Part shown: positions 24,196-32,828 of the stretch, one piece after another | Position numbering within the stretch: the stretch's first letter is position 1 | How the letters are laid out: each line of letters opens with the position of its first letter | NCBI GenBank assembly: GCA_963803125.1 | Contig: CAWDLR010000003.1 | Coordinates: 620,001 to 684,000, forward strand | Reading direction: 5' to 3' | Origin: G963675935 sp963803125 | GTDB taxonomy: Bacteria > Planctomycetota > Planctomycetia > Pirellulales > Thermoguttaceae | Length of the DNA stretch: 64,000 nucleotides | Made by a program: the position numbers and the translations under genes | Notes under the pieces: model-generated | The model's input: only the letters and a program-made list of their open reading frames with translations | Told to the model about the DNA's origin: nothing | The model's database searches: none

Positions 24196-25305
24196 ATGCG
24201 CGTTGCCGTTCTTCACAATTTCGTGCCGCCGGACGCCCCGCCCGAAGATCAGGACACGCTCGCCCAGGTCGCCGCGATCTCGGGGGCATTGGCGCGGTCG
24301 GGGCACGAAGTGCTCGCCGTCGCCTGCCAACTCGATCTGTCGGAGATGCGCGACGAGCTGCTCTGCCTCCGGCCCGACGTGATCTTCAGCCTGGTCGAAT
24401 CGCTGGCCGGGGCCGACTCGCTGGTCTATCTGCCGGCGGCGGTGCTGGACGTGCTGGGCATCCCCTATTGCGGCTGCCGCACCGAATCGCTCTTTCTGAC
24501 CACGCACAAGACGTTGGCGAAGGAGCGGATGCGATGCTTCGGCCTGCCGACGCCGCCGTGGTTCGAGTCTGCCGCCGAGCAATCGCTCCCCCTCGTTCCC
24601 ACGCTCCGCGTGGGAACGCCCGGCGCCGGACGCTCCGTGTCAACGGCTGCGACGCAGAGCGTCGCGACGGGTGGGTTCCCATGCGGAGCGTGGGAACCAG
24701 AGCAATCGCTTGCGGTTTCGCCCGAACCCGCCGACTGGATCCTCAAAGGCGTCTGGGATCAGGGCTCTCGCGGCTTGGGCGACGACGCCGTGCTGCGCGA
24801 CGTCGCGGCGGCCGAGGTGCAAAGCCGGCTGGCGGAACGGGCCGCCCGCTTGGGTCGCCCCTGCTTCGCCGAGCGATTCATCGAAGGGCGGGAGTTTAAT
24901 CTGGCGCTGCTGGCCGGCCCGAACGGTCCGCAGTCGCTGCCGCCGGCGGAGATCGACTTCTCGGCGTTTCCTCCCGAGAAGCCGCGGATCGTCGGCTACC
25001 GCGCCAAGTGGGAGGACGATTCGTTCGAATCGCGCAACACGCCGCGGCGTTTCGATTTTCCCCCGTCCGACGCCCCGCTCTTGCAGCGGCTCGGCGAGCT
25101 GGCGCGGCAGTGCTGGACGGTATTCCGGCTCCGCGGCTGGGCACGGGTCGATTTCCGCGTCGATGCGGCGGGCGAGCCGTGGATCCTGGAGATCAACGGC
25201 AATCCCTGTCTCTCGCCCGACGCCGGTTTCGCCGCCGCGATGCAGCGGGCGTCGATTCCGTATGACCAGGGGATTAGGCGTATTCTGGAGGACGCGCTGA
25301 CATGA
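24196..25305 (+). CDS. ATP-grasp ligase, second of pair, with in-frame repeat insertion
   Basis: The 369-residue protein has V-I-F-S-L-V-E-S-L-A-G-A-D-S and I-P-Y-C-G-C early, W-I-L-K-G-V-W-D-Q-G (ATP lysine), and V-D-F-R-V-D and I-L-E-I-N-G-N-P-C-L-S (metal site) late. About residues 131-171 are encoded by a palindromic repeat flanked by an 11-base direct repeat; they sit between the N-terminal domain and the ATP lysine strand, probably in a loop. The stop overlaps the start of the GNAT gene by four bases. Confidence 0.85.
   Translation: MRVAVLHNFVPPDAPPEDQDTLAQVAAISGALARSGHEVLAVACQLDLSEMRDELLCLRPDVIFSLVESLAGADSLVYLPAAVLDVLGIPYCGCRTESLFLTTHKTLAKERMRCFGLPTPPWFESAAEQSLPLVPTLRVGTPGAGRSVSTAATQSVATGGFPCGAWEPEQSLAVSPEPADWILKGVWDQGSRGLGDDAVLRDVAAAEVQSRLAERAARLGRPCFAERFIEGREFNLALLAGPNGPQSLPPAEIDFSAFPPEKPRIVGYRAKWEDDSFESRNTPRRFDFPPSDAPLLQRLGELARQCWTVFRLRGWARVDFRVDAAGEPWILEINGNPCLSPDAGFAAAMQRASIPYDQGIRRILEDALT
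24577..24710. repeat. Palindromic repeat inserted in frame in the ATP-grasp gene, with 11-bp flanking duplication
   Basis: GAGCAATCGCT occurs at 24577-24587 and again at 24700-24710. Between them lie CCCTCGTTCCCACGCTCCG and its inverse (24673-24698). The insert plus one copy of the duplication is 123 bases, exactly 41 codons, with no stop. The core is the repeat seen at 9500 and 4856. Confidence 0.88.
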
Positions 25306-25791
25306 CCGACCAGTCCATTGTTTTCCGTTGCGATGTTCGTGCCGACGACCGCGAGGCCGTGCGGCGAATGGTCGCCTCAACCGGCGTCTTCTCGCCCGTG
25401 GAGATCGAGGTGGCGGTCGAGTTGGTCGATGACCGGCTGGAGCGCGGGCCGGAGAGCGACTACCATTTTGTATTCGCCGAGCACGAGGGCCGCACAGTCG
25501 GCTACACCTGCTATGGGAAGATCGCGCTTACGGCCGCGAGCTTCGATCTCTATTGGATTGCGGTGGATAAATCGTTCCACGGCAAGCGGATCGGCCGGCT
25601 GTTGCTGGAGAAGACCGAGGAGTTGATCCGTCAGGCCGGCGGGCGACAGGTCTATATCGAGACTTCGAAACCGCCATCAGTACGCCCCGACCCGTGGCTT
25701 TTATCTCCGCTGCGGCTACCAGCAGGCCGCGCTGTTGACCGACTTCTACGCCCCCGGCGACGACAAAGTGATCTACGCCCGGTCGCTCTAG
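25302..25791 (+). CDS. GNAT family N-acetyltransferase, frameshifted near the end
   Basis: The protein begins M-T-D-Q-S-I-V-F-R-C-D-V-R and has the acetyl-CoA fold: D-L-Y-W-I-A-V-D (strand 4) and G-K-R-I-G-R-L-L-L-E-K-T-E (motif A loop and helix). Near 25672 the first frame is lost after Y-I-E-T-S; the third frame then reads Y-A-P-T-R-G-F-Y-L-R-C-G-Y, the expected motif B, and ends at 25791. Total about 163 residues. It overlaps the second ATP-grasp gene and probably modifies a substrate or product of the pair. Confidence 0.8.
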
Positions 25792-25802
25792 TAGTCCGAG
25801 AC

Positions 25803-25873
25803 GTTTAGCCGCCGCGTCCACGCGGCGCTGCAATTGCGGGCGCTTCTGCGCCGCGTGGACGCGGCGGCTGAAC
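25803..25873. repeat. Palindromic repeat C, copy 2
   Basis: The arms GTTTAGCCGCCGCGTCCACG and CGTGGACGCGGCGGCTGAAC are inverted around a 25-base centre. Same family as 18960-19034. Confidence 0.85.
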
Positions 25874-25922
25874 AGTCGGTTAACGCCCGGCAAACGGAGG
25901 AGAAATCGGCAATTATCCCTTG

Positions 25923-25960
25923 TGCAACCGGTTGCATTCACGACGCGGCGGTGGTATAAA
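25923..25960 (+). promoter_or_regulatory. Promoter with LacI-type operator upstream of the GH51 gene
   Basis: The perfect 14-base palindrome TGCAACCGGTTGCA (25923-25936), with the central CG typical of LacI/GalR operators, overlaps a -35 box TTGCAT (25932-25937). A -10 box TATAAA (25955-25960) lies 17 bases later. The arabinofuranosidase gene starts 281 bases downstream. No LacI-type gene is in the window. The rest of the 450-base gap holds repeat copies C2 and D1 and nothing else that I recognise. Confidence 0.6.
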
Positions 25961-26052
25961 GAACTCGTTGATGCGAGGTCCGGCCTCCGGGCTGGGTAGT
26001 GGATTTCGGCGTTTGCGGTCCCTTGGGACAGCGTGCGGCGTTGCTCCGCCTC

Positions 26053-26080
26053 AGCGCTTCCCTTCGGGGCGCGGCTAAAC
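26053..26080. repeat. Repeat D copy 1 (CGCTTCCCTTCGGGGCGCGG)
   Basis: The unit AGCGCTTCCCTTCGGGGCGC followed by GGCTAAAC recurs at 36318-36345 and 52018-52045. Confidence 0.8.
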
Positions 26081-26241
26081 GCAATTGCGGCTGAACGGCC
26101 GATCGAGAAGCAACCGCCCACCTGTCCCGGAACGCGGCCGAGTGATGCGCCGCACCCCACCTGACGATACCGCTGCCTACCGCCCGCCATGTTTTTGCCT
26201 CTGGATGGCCGGAAGACCCCTGATCGCAAAGGAAACTCACG

Positions 26242-28140
26242 ATGTTGAAATCCTCACATTCCTTCTGGATGATCGCCGTCGCGTTGATGAGCGTCTGCTC
26301 GGCAGTGGCCGACGAGCCGCAGGCCCCGCCGACACTGAAAGTCCTTAACGAGCGTGTCTGCCCGGGAACGATCAGCCCGTACCAATACGGCCAGTTCATC
26401 GAATACCTCTGCGCCCTGACGCCGTCGATGTTTTCGGAGAAGCTGTGCGACAACAGTTTCGAAGGGGTGCCGCCGTACCGCTTTGCCTTCCGCAAGGAGA
26501 CCGACCGTTTCGAGCGGCCCTGGTATCCCGACGGCGCCACCAACCGCGGCGAATATCAACTCGACAAGGTTGCCCCCTTTAACGGCAAAGTCTCGCAGCG
26601 CATCCGGCAAAAGCCGGGCGATCCCGCCACGTTGGGCATCTCGCAAGGCGGCATCTACGTCAAGGCGGGCGAGCCGCTGCGGCTCTCACTCTATTTGCGG
26701 GCCAACGACGTGCAGGGCCCGGTGAAGGCCGCCATCTGGGGCGAGGGCAAGGTCTACGCCGACGCCGAACTGTCGCCGGTCGGCCGACAGTGGCAGAAGT
26801 TCGAGGCCACGCTCACCGCCACCGATTCCGACACCCATGCCACGCTGACGATCTCGTTCCGCGGCCCGGGCACGCTCTGGATCGATCAGGTCTCGTTGAT
26901 GCCCAGCCGAAACGTCTGCGGCTGGCGGACCGACGTGGCCGAGGCGCTCAAGGCGCTTCGGCCGGGCATCATTCGCTTCGGCGGCAGCACGATCGAGGGT
27001 TTCGATTGGAAGGCCACGATCGGCGACCCGGACAAGCGGGTGCCGTTTACGACCTGTTGGGGCGGGCTGGAACCGGCCAACGCCGGCTTGGAGGAGTTCG
27101 TCGGGCTGTGCCGCTGGGTTGGCGCCGAACCGCTGATCTGCATTCGTTTCACCGGCCGCACGCCCAAGGACGCCGCCGATCAGGTCGAGTATTTCAACGG
27201 GCCCGCCAGCTCGCCGATGGGCAAACTCAGGGCCGCCAACGGACATCCCGCGGCGTACAGCGTGAAGTATTGGCAGATCGGCAACGAGTTGGGCGACGAG
27301 ACCTATCAGAAGGGCGTGGCCGCGTTCTGCCAGTCGATGAAGGCGATCGATCCGAACATCAAGCTCATGGCGGCTTTCCCCTCGCCGGGCCTGCTGAAGA
27401 ACGCCGGCCAGTATCTCGATTACATCTGCCCTCACCATTACGATTGCACCGACATTGCGGGCACGGAAGCGAATATCGTCGAATTGCAGAAGATGATCGC
27501 GGAGAATGCCCCGGGACGCGACATCCGGCTGGGAGTCACCGAGTGGAACACAACCGCCGGCGACGCCGGGCTCGACAGGGCGCGGCTCTGGACGTTGGAC
27601 AACGCCCTGCGGTGCAGCCGCTATCACAACCTGATCCACCGCCATTGCGACCTGGTCGAGATCGCCAATCGCAGCAATCTCACCGACAGTTTTTGCAGCG
27701 GCATCATCCAGCCGAACAACCATACCTACTTCAAGACGCCCACCTACTACGCCCAGCAGCTTTACGCCACGCACGCCGGACGCTATCCGCTCAGGGTCCA
27801 GTTTCAGGGAGCGGCCGTGGCGGATGCGGCGTTGGACATTAGCGCGACGCTGACGGAGAATCAGGATCGGCTGGCGATCTTCGTGGTCAACACGTCGCTT
27901 GAGCCGTACAAGAGGACCCTCGATCTGAGCGCCTTCCTGCCGCTGGCCGGCGAGGCCGAATGCTGGACGCTGGCCGATAGCGGCAAAGCGGGCGAGCGCG
28001 ACGCCTTCAACGGCTGGCGCGAACCGAACCGCGTCCGCGCGGAGTCGTCGAAGGCCAGCGTGGGCGACGGCAGCTTCGTCTACGAGTTCCCGCCTCTGTC
28101 GCTGACCGTGCTCGAAATCCGCCGAGAGAAAAGGCAGTAG
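26242..28140 (+). CDS. Secreted alpha-L-arabinofuranosidase, GH51
   Basis: GH51 enzymes release arabinose from arabinan and arabinoxylan. ATG at 26242 with an AAGGA site starts a signal peptide (F-W-M-I-A-V-A-L-M-S-V-C-S-A-V-A-D). An N-terminal carbohydrate-binding-like beta domain covers about residues 95-225 (V-K-A-G-E-P-L-R-L-S-L-Y-L-R-A). The barrel follows with I-I-R-F-G-G-S-T-I-E-G-F, the acid/base in Q-I-G-N-E-L-G-D-E, and the nucleophile in G-V-T-E-W-N-T-T. The C-terminal beta-sandwich ends L-S-L-T-V-L-E-I. Length 632. A LacI-type operator lies upstream. Confidence 0.9.
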   Translation: MLKSSHSFWMIAVALMSVCSAVADEPQAPPTLKVLNERVCPGTISPYQYGQFIEYLCALTPSMFSEKLCDNSFEGVPPYRFAFRKETDRFERPWYPDGATNRGEYQLDKVAPFNGKVSQRIRQKPGDPATLGISQGGIYVKAGEPLRLSLYLRANDVQGPVKAAIWGEGKVYADAELSPVGRQWQKFEATLTATDSDTHATLTISFRGPGTLWIDQVSLMPSRNVCGWRTDVAEALKALRPGIIRFGGSTIEGFDWKATIGDPDKRVPFTTCWGGLEPANAGLEEFVGLCRWVGAEPLICIRFTGRTPKDAADQVEYFNGPASSPMGKLRAANGHPAAYSVKYWQIGNELGDETYQKGVAAFCQSMKAIDPNIKLMAAFPSPGLLKNAGQYLDYICPHHYDCTDIAGTEANIVELQKMIAENAPGRDIRLGVTEWNTTAGDAGLDRARLWTLDNALRCSRYHNLIHRHCDLVEIANRSNLTDSFCSGIIQPNNHTYFKTPTYYAQQLYATHAGRYPLRVQFQGAAVADAALDISATLTENQDRLAIFVVNTSLEPYKRTLDLSAFLPLAGEAECWTLADSGKAGERDAFNGWREPNRVRAESSKASVGDGSFVYEFPPLSLTVLEIRREKRQ

Positions 28141-28353
28141 CGAGTTTATCGACCACCGGGGCGCCAACATCCGCGTCCCGCTTGGCGGGCGTTGGCGCTG
28201 CGGCCTAAGACCCCTCGCGGTGCGAAGCCGCCGCGCCGGCGGCTGCTAAACGGCTTGCGACATTGTCTCTCTGAGACTCAATAAACGGTCTCTGTTGTGG
28301 CTGCAAGCGGGGCGAAGAGGCAAGAGAACACGGATGGGAGAGGAGCTCGGACG

Positions 28354-28899
28354 TCACTCCTTTCTGTCTCCCTGTCTCCCCCTCTCCCCCTCTCCCCGTC
28401 TCTTCTTGCCGATGGCGACGCCGCTGCCGATCAGAGCGACGCCGATCAGGGCGGTGACGGCGGCGGCTCCCTGCCAGAAATGGTAGGCCGTCATTCTGTC
28501 CATGTACATCTGGTCAACGCGGCGATCGAGCCCCTGTTTCATCAATTGCCAGTACTGCCAGGTTCGTAGCGGCGGAAGTTTATGGGCGCTCAGCCGCAGG
28601 GCTTCGGGATCGATGGCGTCGATGCGAGCCACCGGGCGCAAGTAGCGAAACACGCACGCCAGAGTGATTGCCACCACAACCATCGCAATCCCCGCGAGCA
28701 GCAAGGCGTGGGGCCAGCTCCAGGCGCGCTTCGGCGGCAAACTCGTCTCTGCCGGCGCCGGCTCGAGGCGGGTGATCTCCAGCATGGTGGGGATCAGCAG
28801 CGACTGCCCGCAGGGGCAAAGCGACGTTTGGCCCGCCTCGCGCGGTTCAACGGTCATTTGCCGTCCGCAACGGCAGGGCAACAGGTACTTCGCATTCAC
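28354..28899 (-). CDS. Zinc-ribbon membrane protein, planctomycete type
   Basis: The 181-residue protein starts with a zinc ribbon (L-P-C-R-C-G-R-Q and S-L-C-P-C-G-Q-S), then two membrane helices (A-L-L-L-A-G-I-A-M-V-V-V-A-I-T-L and A-A-V-T-A-L-I-G-V-A-L-I-G-S-G-V-A). The tail G-E-G-E-R-G-R-Q-G-D is encoded by a CTCCCCCTC repeat. Function unknown; common small membrane proteins of this group. Confidence 0.65.
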   Translation of the reverse strand: MNAKYLLPCRCGRQMTVEPREAGQTSLCPCGQSLLIPTMLEITRLEPAPAETSLPPKRAWSWPHALLLAGIAMVVVAITLACVFRYLRPVARIDAIDPEALRLSAHKLPPLRTWQYWQLMKQGLDRRVDQMYMDRMTAYHFWQGAAAVTALIGVALIGSGVAIGKKRRGEGERGRQGDRKE

Positions 28900-29707
28900 C
28901 AGGCAGACTCCGCTTGAGGATTGAAGACGCCGTTCGACGGCCGTAGGCTTCAGGTTATGGTTTGCAGTCTTCGTCCTGTTTTAGCATACCACAAGCCGGT
29001 GAAAGGCACGGGCGGAGGAGTGGATTTCGCGCTTTGCGGTTTGGCGGCCGAGAAAGGCGGCCACCCATCCTTGCCGCCATGTTGGGACTCAGAGCGGCAA
29101 TAGGAACGGACGAATCGGGGGCAAACAGGGCGTTAGACGGGCCGTAATGGAGGCAAATACTCTTCTTTATTCTATGCAGCTTACCCAACTTAACATCTTC
29201 TGCCGTCCCGTTCTCTCGTTGGGCGATTAAGCAAAGAAATCTTCGAGATTCCTGGCTCGCGAACCCTGGACTAACAGAGTGGCAGGAGTATAATGGAAGC
29301 CGTAGTCGTAGTAGGGTGACAGTGCGCGCATCATATTTGCCTGCGGGCGCAAAGGTACATCCCCGGTTTTCCGCATGACGGAAATGCAACGGTGGGATTG
29401 GCCATCTGATACTATGGTGCCCTGTCGTCGGATTCGGTTGTTCGTTGCGGTTGGATTCTGGTGGAGTTGACGCGGACGGCGGCCGACTGGCGGATTCTGA
29501 AACGTTGGGGCATCTTGCAAGGCGCGAGCGAATTCTCACCGTAGGCTGAATCCCTTGCCAAATGGCAAACGCGGCCCGCGGCGCGGAAATTCGGTGGTAG
29601 AATTTTCTGCCGAAGTCGCCCGCTTGTTCGGGAACGTACATTGCATATCGTGAAACCGGGATTGCGCGATGCGCGGTCCTCCATCGACTTAGCAGAGGAG
29701 CGGTATT
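28900..29707. other. 808-base region without a recognisable gene
   Basis: I see no convincing coding frame on either strand here; the listed long frames lack family resemblance and overlap the sigma gene antisense. It must contain the promoter of the sigma factor gene at 29708, but no clear -35/-10 pair stands out. Confidence 0.5.
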
Positions 29708-31288
29708 TTGTACGACGCACTGTTGGACAGTTTGGAAGAGGAACCGATTTCTCGGGCGGAGGAGACGCTGGATCTGGGGGACGATCCCGTCGGAGTGATC
29801 GATGTTGAAGAGGACGATTTGGATCGCGCCGTCTTGGACGACGACGAAGAGCACGATCCCGAGTTGGACCTGGCCGCGGAGGACCTGCTGGCCGGCGTTG
29901 AGGACGAATCCTGGTCGGACGATCCGGTCCGCATGTACCTGACGCAGATGGGCGAGATCCCGCTGTTGACGCGGCAGGAGGAGGTCGCCCTGGCCAAGCA
30001 GATCGAGATGACCCGCACCCGCTTCCGCCACAAGGTGCTGGAATGCGACTATGTGATGCAGACGGCGGTGAAGGTGCTGCGGCGGGTTCACGACGGCGAC
30101 TTGCCCTTCGATCGCACCGTACAGGTGTCGGTGACCGACCAGCTCGAGAAGCACCAGATTCTCGGCCGGCTGCCGCATAATCTGCATACGTTGGAAACGC
30201 TGCTGAAGCGGAACCAGCGAGATTACAACATCGCCACCGGCAGATCGCGGACGCTGGCGCAGCGGCGGGCGGCGTGGCGCCGACTTGGCCGCCGCCGCCG
30301 CCGCACCGTGCGGCTGGTGGAGGAGCTCGGCTTGCGGACGCAGCGGATCGAGCCGATGATCAAGACGCTCGAGGAATTCAGCCGCCGCGTCGATGAACTG
30401 CACGAGCGGATTCGGCAGTGCAACGCCGACAATGCGGCCAGAGAGCGCCCGCGGCAGCGCGAGCCCTGGGTCATCGAGTATCGGAACATTCTCCGCGCCA
30501 CGCAGGAGTCGCCTACCAGTCTCCGTAAGCGCGTAGCGTATCTCAAGCAGATTTACGCCCATTATCAGAGCGCCAAGCGAGGGCTGTCGGAGGGCAACCT
30601 GCGGCTGGTGGTCTCCATCGCCAAGAAGTACCGCAACCGCGGGCTGAGCTTCCTCGATCTGATCCAGGAGGGCAACGCCGGGCTGATGCGGGCGGTGGAT
30701 AAGTTCGAGTACCGCCGCGGCTTCAAGTTCTGCACCTACGCCACCTGGTGGATTCGCCAGGCGATCACCCGGGCGGTGGCCGACCAGAGCCGCACGATCC
30801 GCATCCCGGTGCACATGGTCGAGACGATGTCGCGGGTGCGAAACGTCTCGCGGAAGCTGTTGCAGCGGCTGGGCCGCGAGCCGACGATCGAGGAGACCGC
30901 CCGGGCCAGCGAGACCTGCGTCGACGAGGCGCGGCGGGTGTTGGCGATGAGCCGCTACCCGATCAGTCTCGATCGGCCGGTGGGCAACAGCGAGGACAGC
31001 CATTTCGGCGATCTGCTGCCCGACGGCGGCGCGCGGAGTCCTGCCATCGGCGCCACGCACGGCATGTTGCGCAACCGCATCGCCAAGGTGCTGAAAACGC
31101 TGAGCTACCGCGAGCGCGAGATCATCAAGCTGCGTTACGGCCTGGGCGACGGCTACAGCTACACGCTGGAGGAGGTCGGTCACATTTTCAAGGTGACCCG
31201 CGAGCGCATCCGCCAGATCGAGGCCAAAGCGGTGCGCAAACTCCAGCAGCCCTCGCGGAGCCAGGAGTTGGTCGGATTTCTCGACTGA
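29708..31288 (+). CDS. Sigma-70 family RNA polymerase sigma factor (RpoD/SigA-like)
   Basis: TTG at 29708 with an AGAGGAG site gives 526 residues. The N-terminus is very acidic (D-V-E-E-D-D-L-D-R). Region 1.2 is D-D-P-V-R-M-Y-L-T-Q-M-G-E-I-P-L-L. Region 2 includes N-L-R-L-V-V-S-I-A-K-K-Y and F-S/C-T-Y-A-T-W-W-I-R-Q-A, and region 4 includes R-E-R-E-I-I-K-L-R-Y-G-L and R-E-R-I-R-Q-I-E-A-K-A. Between 1.2 and 2 is an arginine-rich stretch (R-R-L-G-R-R-R-R-R-T). A paralogue is at 55988. A strong terminator follows. Confidence 0.92.
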   Translation: MYDALLDSLEEEPISRAEETLDLGDDPVGVIDVEEDDLDRAVLDDDEEHDPELDLAAEDLLAGVEDESWSDDPVRMYLTQMGEIPLLTRQEEVALAKQIEMTRTRFRHKVLECDYVMQTAVKVLRRVHDGDLPFDRTVQVSVTDQLEKHQILGRLPHNLHTLETLLKRNQRDYNIATGRSRTLAQRRAAWRRLGRRRRRTVRLVEELGLRTQRIEPMIKTLEEFSRRVDELHERIRQCNADNAARERPRQREPWVIEYRNILRATQESPTSLRKRVAYLKQIYAHYQSAKRGLSEGNLRLVVSIAKKYRNRGLSFLDLIQEGNAGLMRAVDKFEYRRGFKFCTYATWWIRQAITRAVADQSRTIRIPVHMVETMSRVRNVSRKLLQRLGREPTIEETARASETCVDEARRVLAMSRYPISLDRPVGNSEDSHFGDLLPDGGARSPAIGATHGMLRNRIAKVLKTLSYREREIIKLRYGLGDGYSYTLEEVGHIFKVTRERIRQIEAKAVRKLQQPSRSQELVGFLD

Positions 31289-31314
31289 GAGAAACCGGCA
31301 GAAAAAGCAGACAC

Positions 31315-31400
31315 GCCGCTTGCGGCTTCGCAAGATTTGGTTGGTCGGCAGTTAAACTGCCGCCCCAACTGTTGCGAAACCGCAAGCGGTTTTTGTTTTC
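31315..31400 (+). terminator. Rho-independent terminator after the sigma gene
   Basis: Outer arms CCGCTTGCGG-CTTCGCAA and TTGCGAA-CCGCAAGCGG (31316-31333 and 31372-31389) enclose an inner hairpin GGCAGTTAAACTGCC, and TTTTTGTTTTC follows. Confidence 0.8.
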
Positions 31401-31422
31401 TTGCTTCTTTTCCAGGTTCCCT

Positions 31423-31451
31423 TTGACATGCCGAACGGTTCCTGGTAGATT
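31423..31451 (+). promoter_or_regulatory. Sigma-70-type promoter of the riboswitch transcript
   Basis: A perfect -35 TTGACA (31423-31428) and -10 TAGATT (31446-31451) are 17 bases apart. The riboswitch begins about 14 bases later. Confidence 0.7.
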
Positions 31452-31464
31452 TGGATAATGCTAC

Positions 31465-31660
31465 GACGTGCGTTGGTGGTCGGCTACTTTTGTGAAGAGC
31501 CGACGAACAGGGAATTCCGGTGCGAATCCGGAGCGGCCCCGCCGCTGTAACCGAGCGAATCGAGGTTGGCCCTTTCTGTTTGGCCATTGCCGCAAGCCAC
31601 ACGGCGGCGAGAAGGCCGGGCCGGCTAAAGCTCGGGAGCCAGAAGACCTACCATCGCGTG
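31465..31660 (+). promoter_or_regulatory. Cobalamin (B12) riboswitch
   Basis: The conserved blocks appear in order: GGGAATTCCGGTGCGAATCC, GGCCCCGCCGCTGTAACCG, CAAGCCACACGG, GAGAAGGCCGGG, and the B12 box region GAGCCAGAAGACCTACC. The DUF1559 gene starts 149 bases after the last block, and no terminator hairpin is obvious between, so control may be at translation. Cobalamin would normally repress the genes below. Confidence 0.9.
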
Positions 31661-31808
31661 ACCTGCGGCCCGTTGCGAGGGACAGTGGCCGTGAAGTAGT
31701 CGGTTGCTTTTGGAGCGCATTTCATCGGTCATTTCCGCGGCGCTTTGCGCCGTTGCCGCTGGTGGTTTCGCCACGCGGCGGGAATGCGTCGATGATGCGA
31801 AACTGGCT

Positions 31809-32786
31809 ATGCGAGATCAGACAAGGAGCAGGCGGCCGGCCGTCACGCTCGTCGAGCTGCTGGTGGTGATCACGATCATCGGCGTGTTGACGGCACTGTT
31901 GTTGCCTGCGGTCCAATATGCCCGCGAGGCCGCCCGAAACTCGGACTGCTGCAATCACCTGAAGCAGATCGGCTTGGCGCTCCAGGCCTTTCACCAGGCG
32001 AAGAACTGCTTTCCGATCGGCACCGCCTTGAAAGGCTATCCCGACGGGACGAGTCCCAATGCCATCCCGCCCAGTCTTCTGAACAGCGGGCCGTACCGGC
32101 CTGGGGCGTTCGCAATGATCCTGCCGCACCTCGAGCAGGACGCCCTCTACTCCAAGCTGCGGATGGATCTGGCGATGGACGAGGACGTGAATGTGGTGCT
32201 GGGGCAAACGATGATCTCCACCTATCTTTGCCCCTCTTCCGATCACACTTACGGACTTGAAAAAGCCCCGCATTCCTTCCCCTTGACCGATCCGACCATG
32301 CAATTTGCGGTGATCGATTATAACGGGCTGAACGGGGTGAATCGGCTTTTCACTGGCGCTCCCGGCTCCAGCCAGTTGCAGGACCACGGCGGCTTTGCCG
32401 AACGCCGGCAGTTGCGGATCGCCAACTTCGTCGATGGCGCCTCACAGACCATACACGTTGTGGAGACGGTCAATTTCGGACGCGGCGTCTGGATTCACGG
32501 CCGGCCGCACTACAACCAAGCCGCTTACGCCGTCAACTCGTTGAGCGGCTTCGACGACACCCCGAATGTCGTTTGTCCGGATGGATCCAATTCGCCGGTC
32601 ACGAGCCGGGGGCCGGGGAAGGGCATCGCCGGAACGTGGGGAATTTCCAGTTGTCATCCCGGCGGGGCGAACGTCCTGTTCCTCGACGGCGCCGTCCATT
32701 TCTTGAGCAATTCCGTTTCCGCCCAGACGCTCACGGCCTTGGCCACGCGCGACGGGCATGAAGTAATCGACGAGTCGTCATATTGA
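31809..32786 (+). CDS. DUF1559 prepilin-like protein under cobalamin riboswitch
   Basis: ATG at 31809 starts M-R-D-Q-T-R-S-R-R-P-A, then the prepilin-type segment V-T-L-V-E-L-L-V-V-I-T-I-I-G-V-L-T-A and A-R-E-A-A-R. The DUF1559 body contains N-H-L-K-Q-I-G-L-A-L-Q-A-F-H and the C-terminal S-C-H-P-G-G-A-N-V-L-F-L-D-G box. Length 325. Such proteins are exported through a type-II/IV-pilus-like route to the cell surface. Unlike the cluster at 50-53 kb, this one is under a B12 riboswitch and precedes a PEP-CTERM protein. Confidence 0.9.
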   Translation: MRDQTRSRRPAVTLVELLVVITIIGVLTALLLPAVQYAREAARNSDCCNHLKQIGLALQAFHQAKNCFPIGTALKGYPDGTSPNAIPPSLLNSGPYRPGAFAMILPHLEQDALYSKLRMDLAMDEDVNVVLGQTMISTYLCPSSDHTYGLEKAPHSFPLTDPTMQFAVIDYNGLNGVNRLFTGAPGSSQLQDHGGFAERRQLRIANFVDGASQTIHVVETVNFGRGVWIHGRPHYNQAAYAVNSLSGFDDTPNVVCPDGSNSPVTSRGPGKGIAGTWGISSCHPGGANVLFLDGAVHFLSNSVSAQTLTALATRDGHEVIDESSY

Positions 32787-32828
32787 CCACCTTTGCCGAC
32801 TTTTTTGATGATCCGCCAAGCAATTACC

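Noticed and set aside
28955..31333. 792-codon open frame on the minus strand
   Set aside because: It is antisense to the sigma factor gene, has no family resemblance, and is the usual effect of high GC content.
31465..31660. Riboswitch as part of a btuB or cob gene cluster
   Set aside because: No transporter or cobalamin synthesis gene follows; the next genes are DUF1559 and PEP-CTERM.
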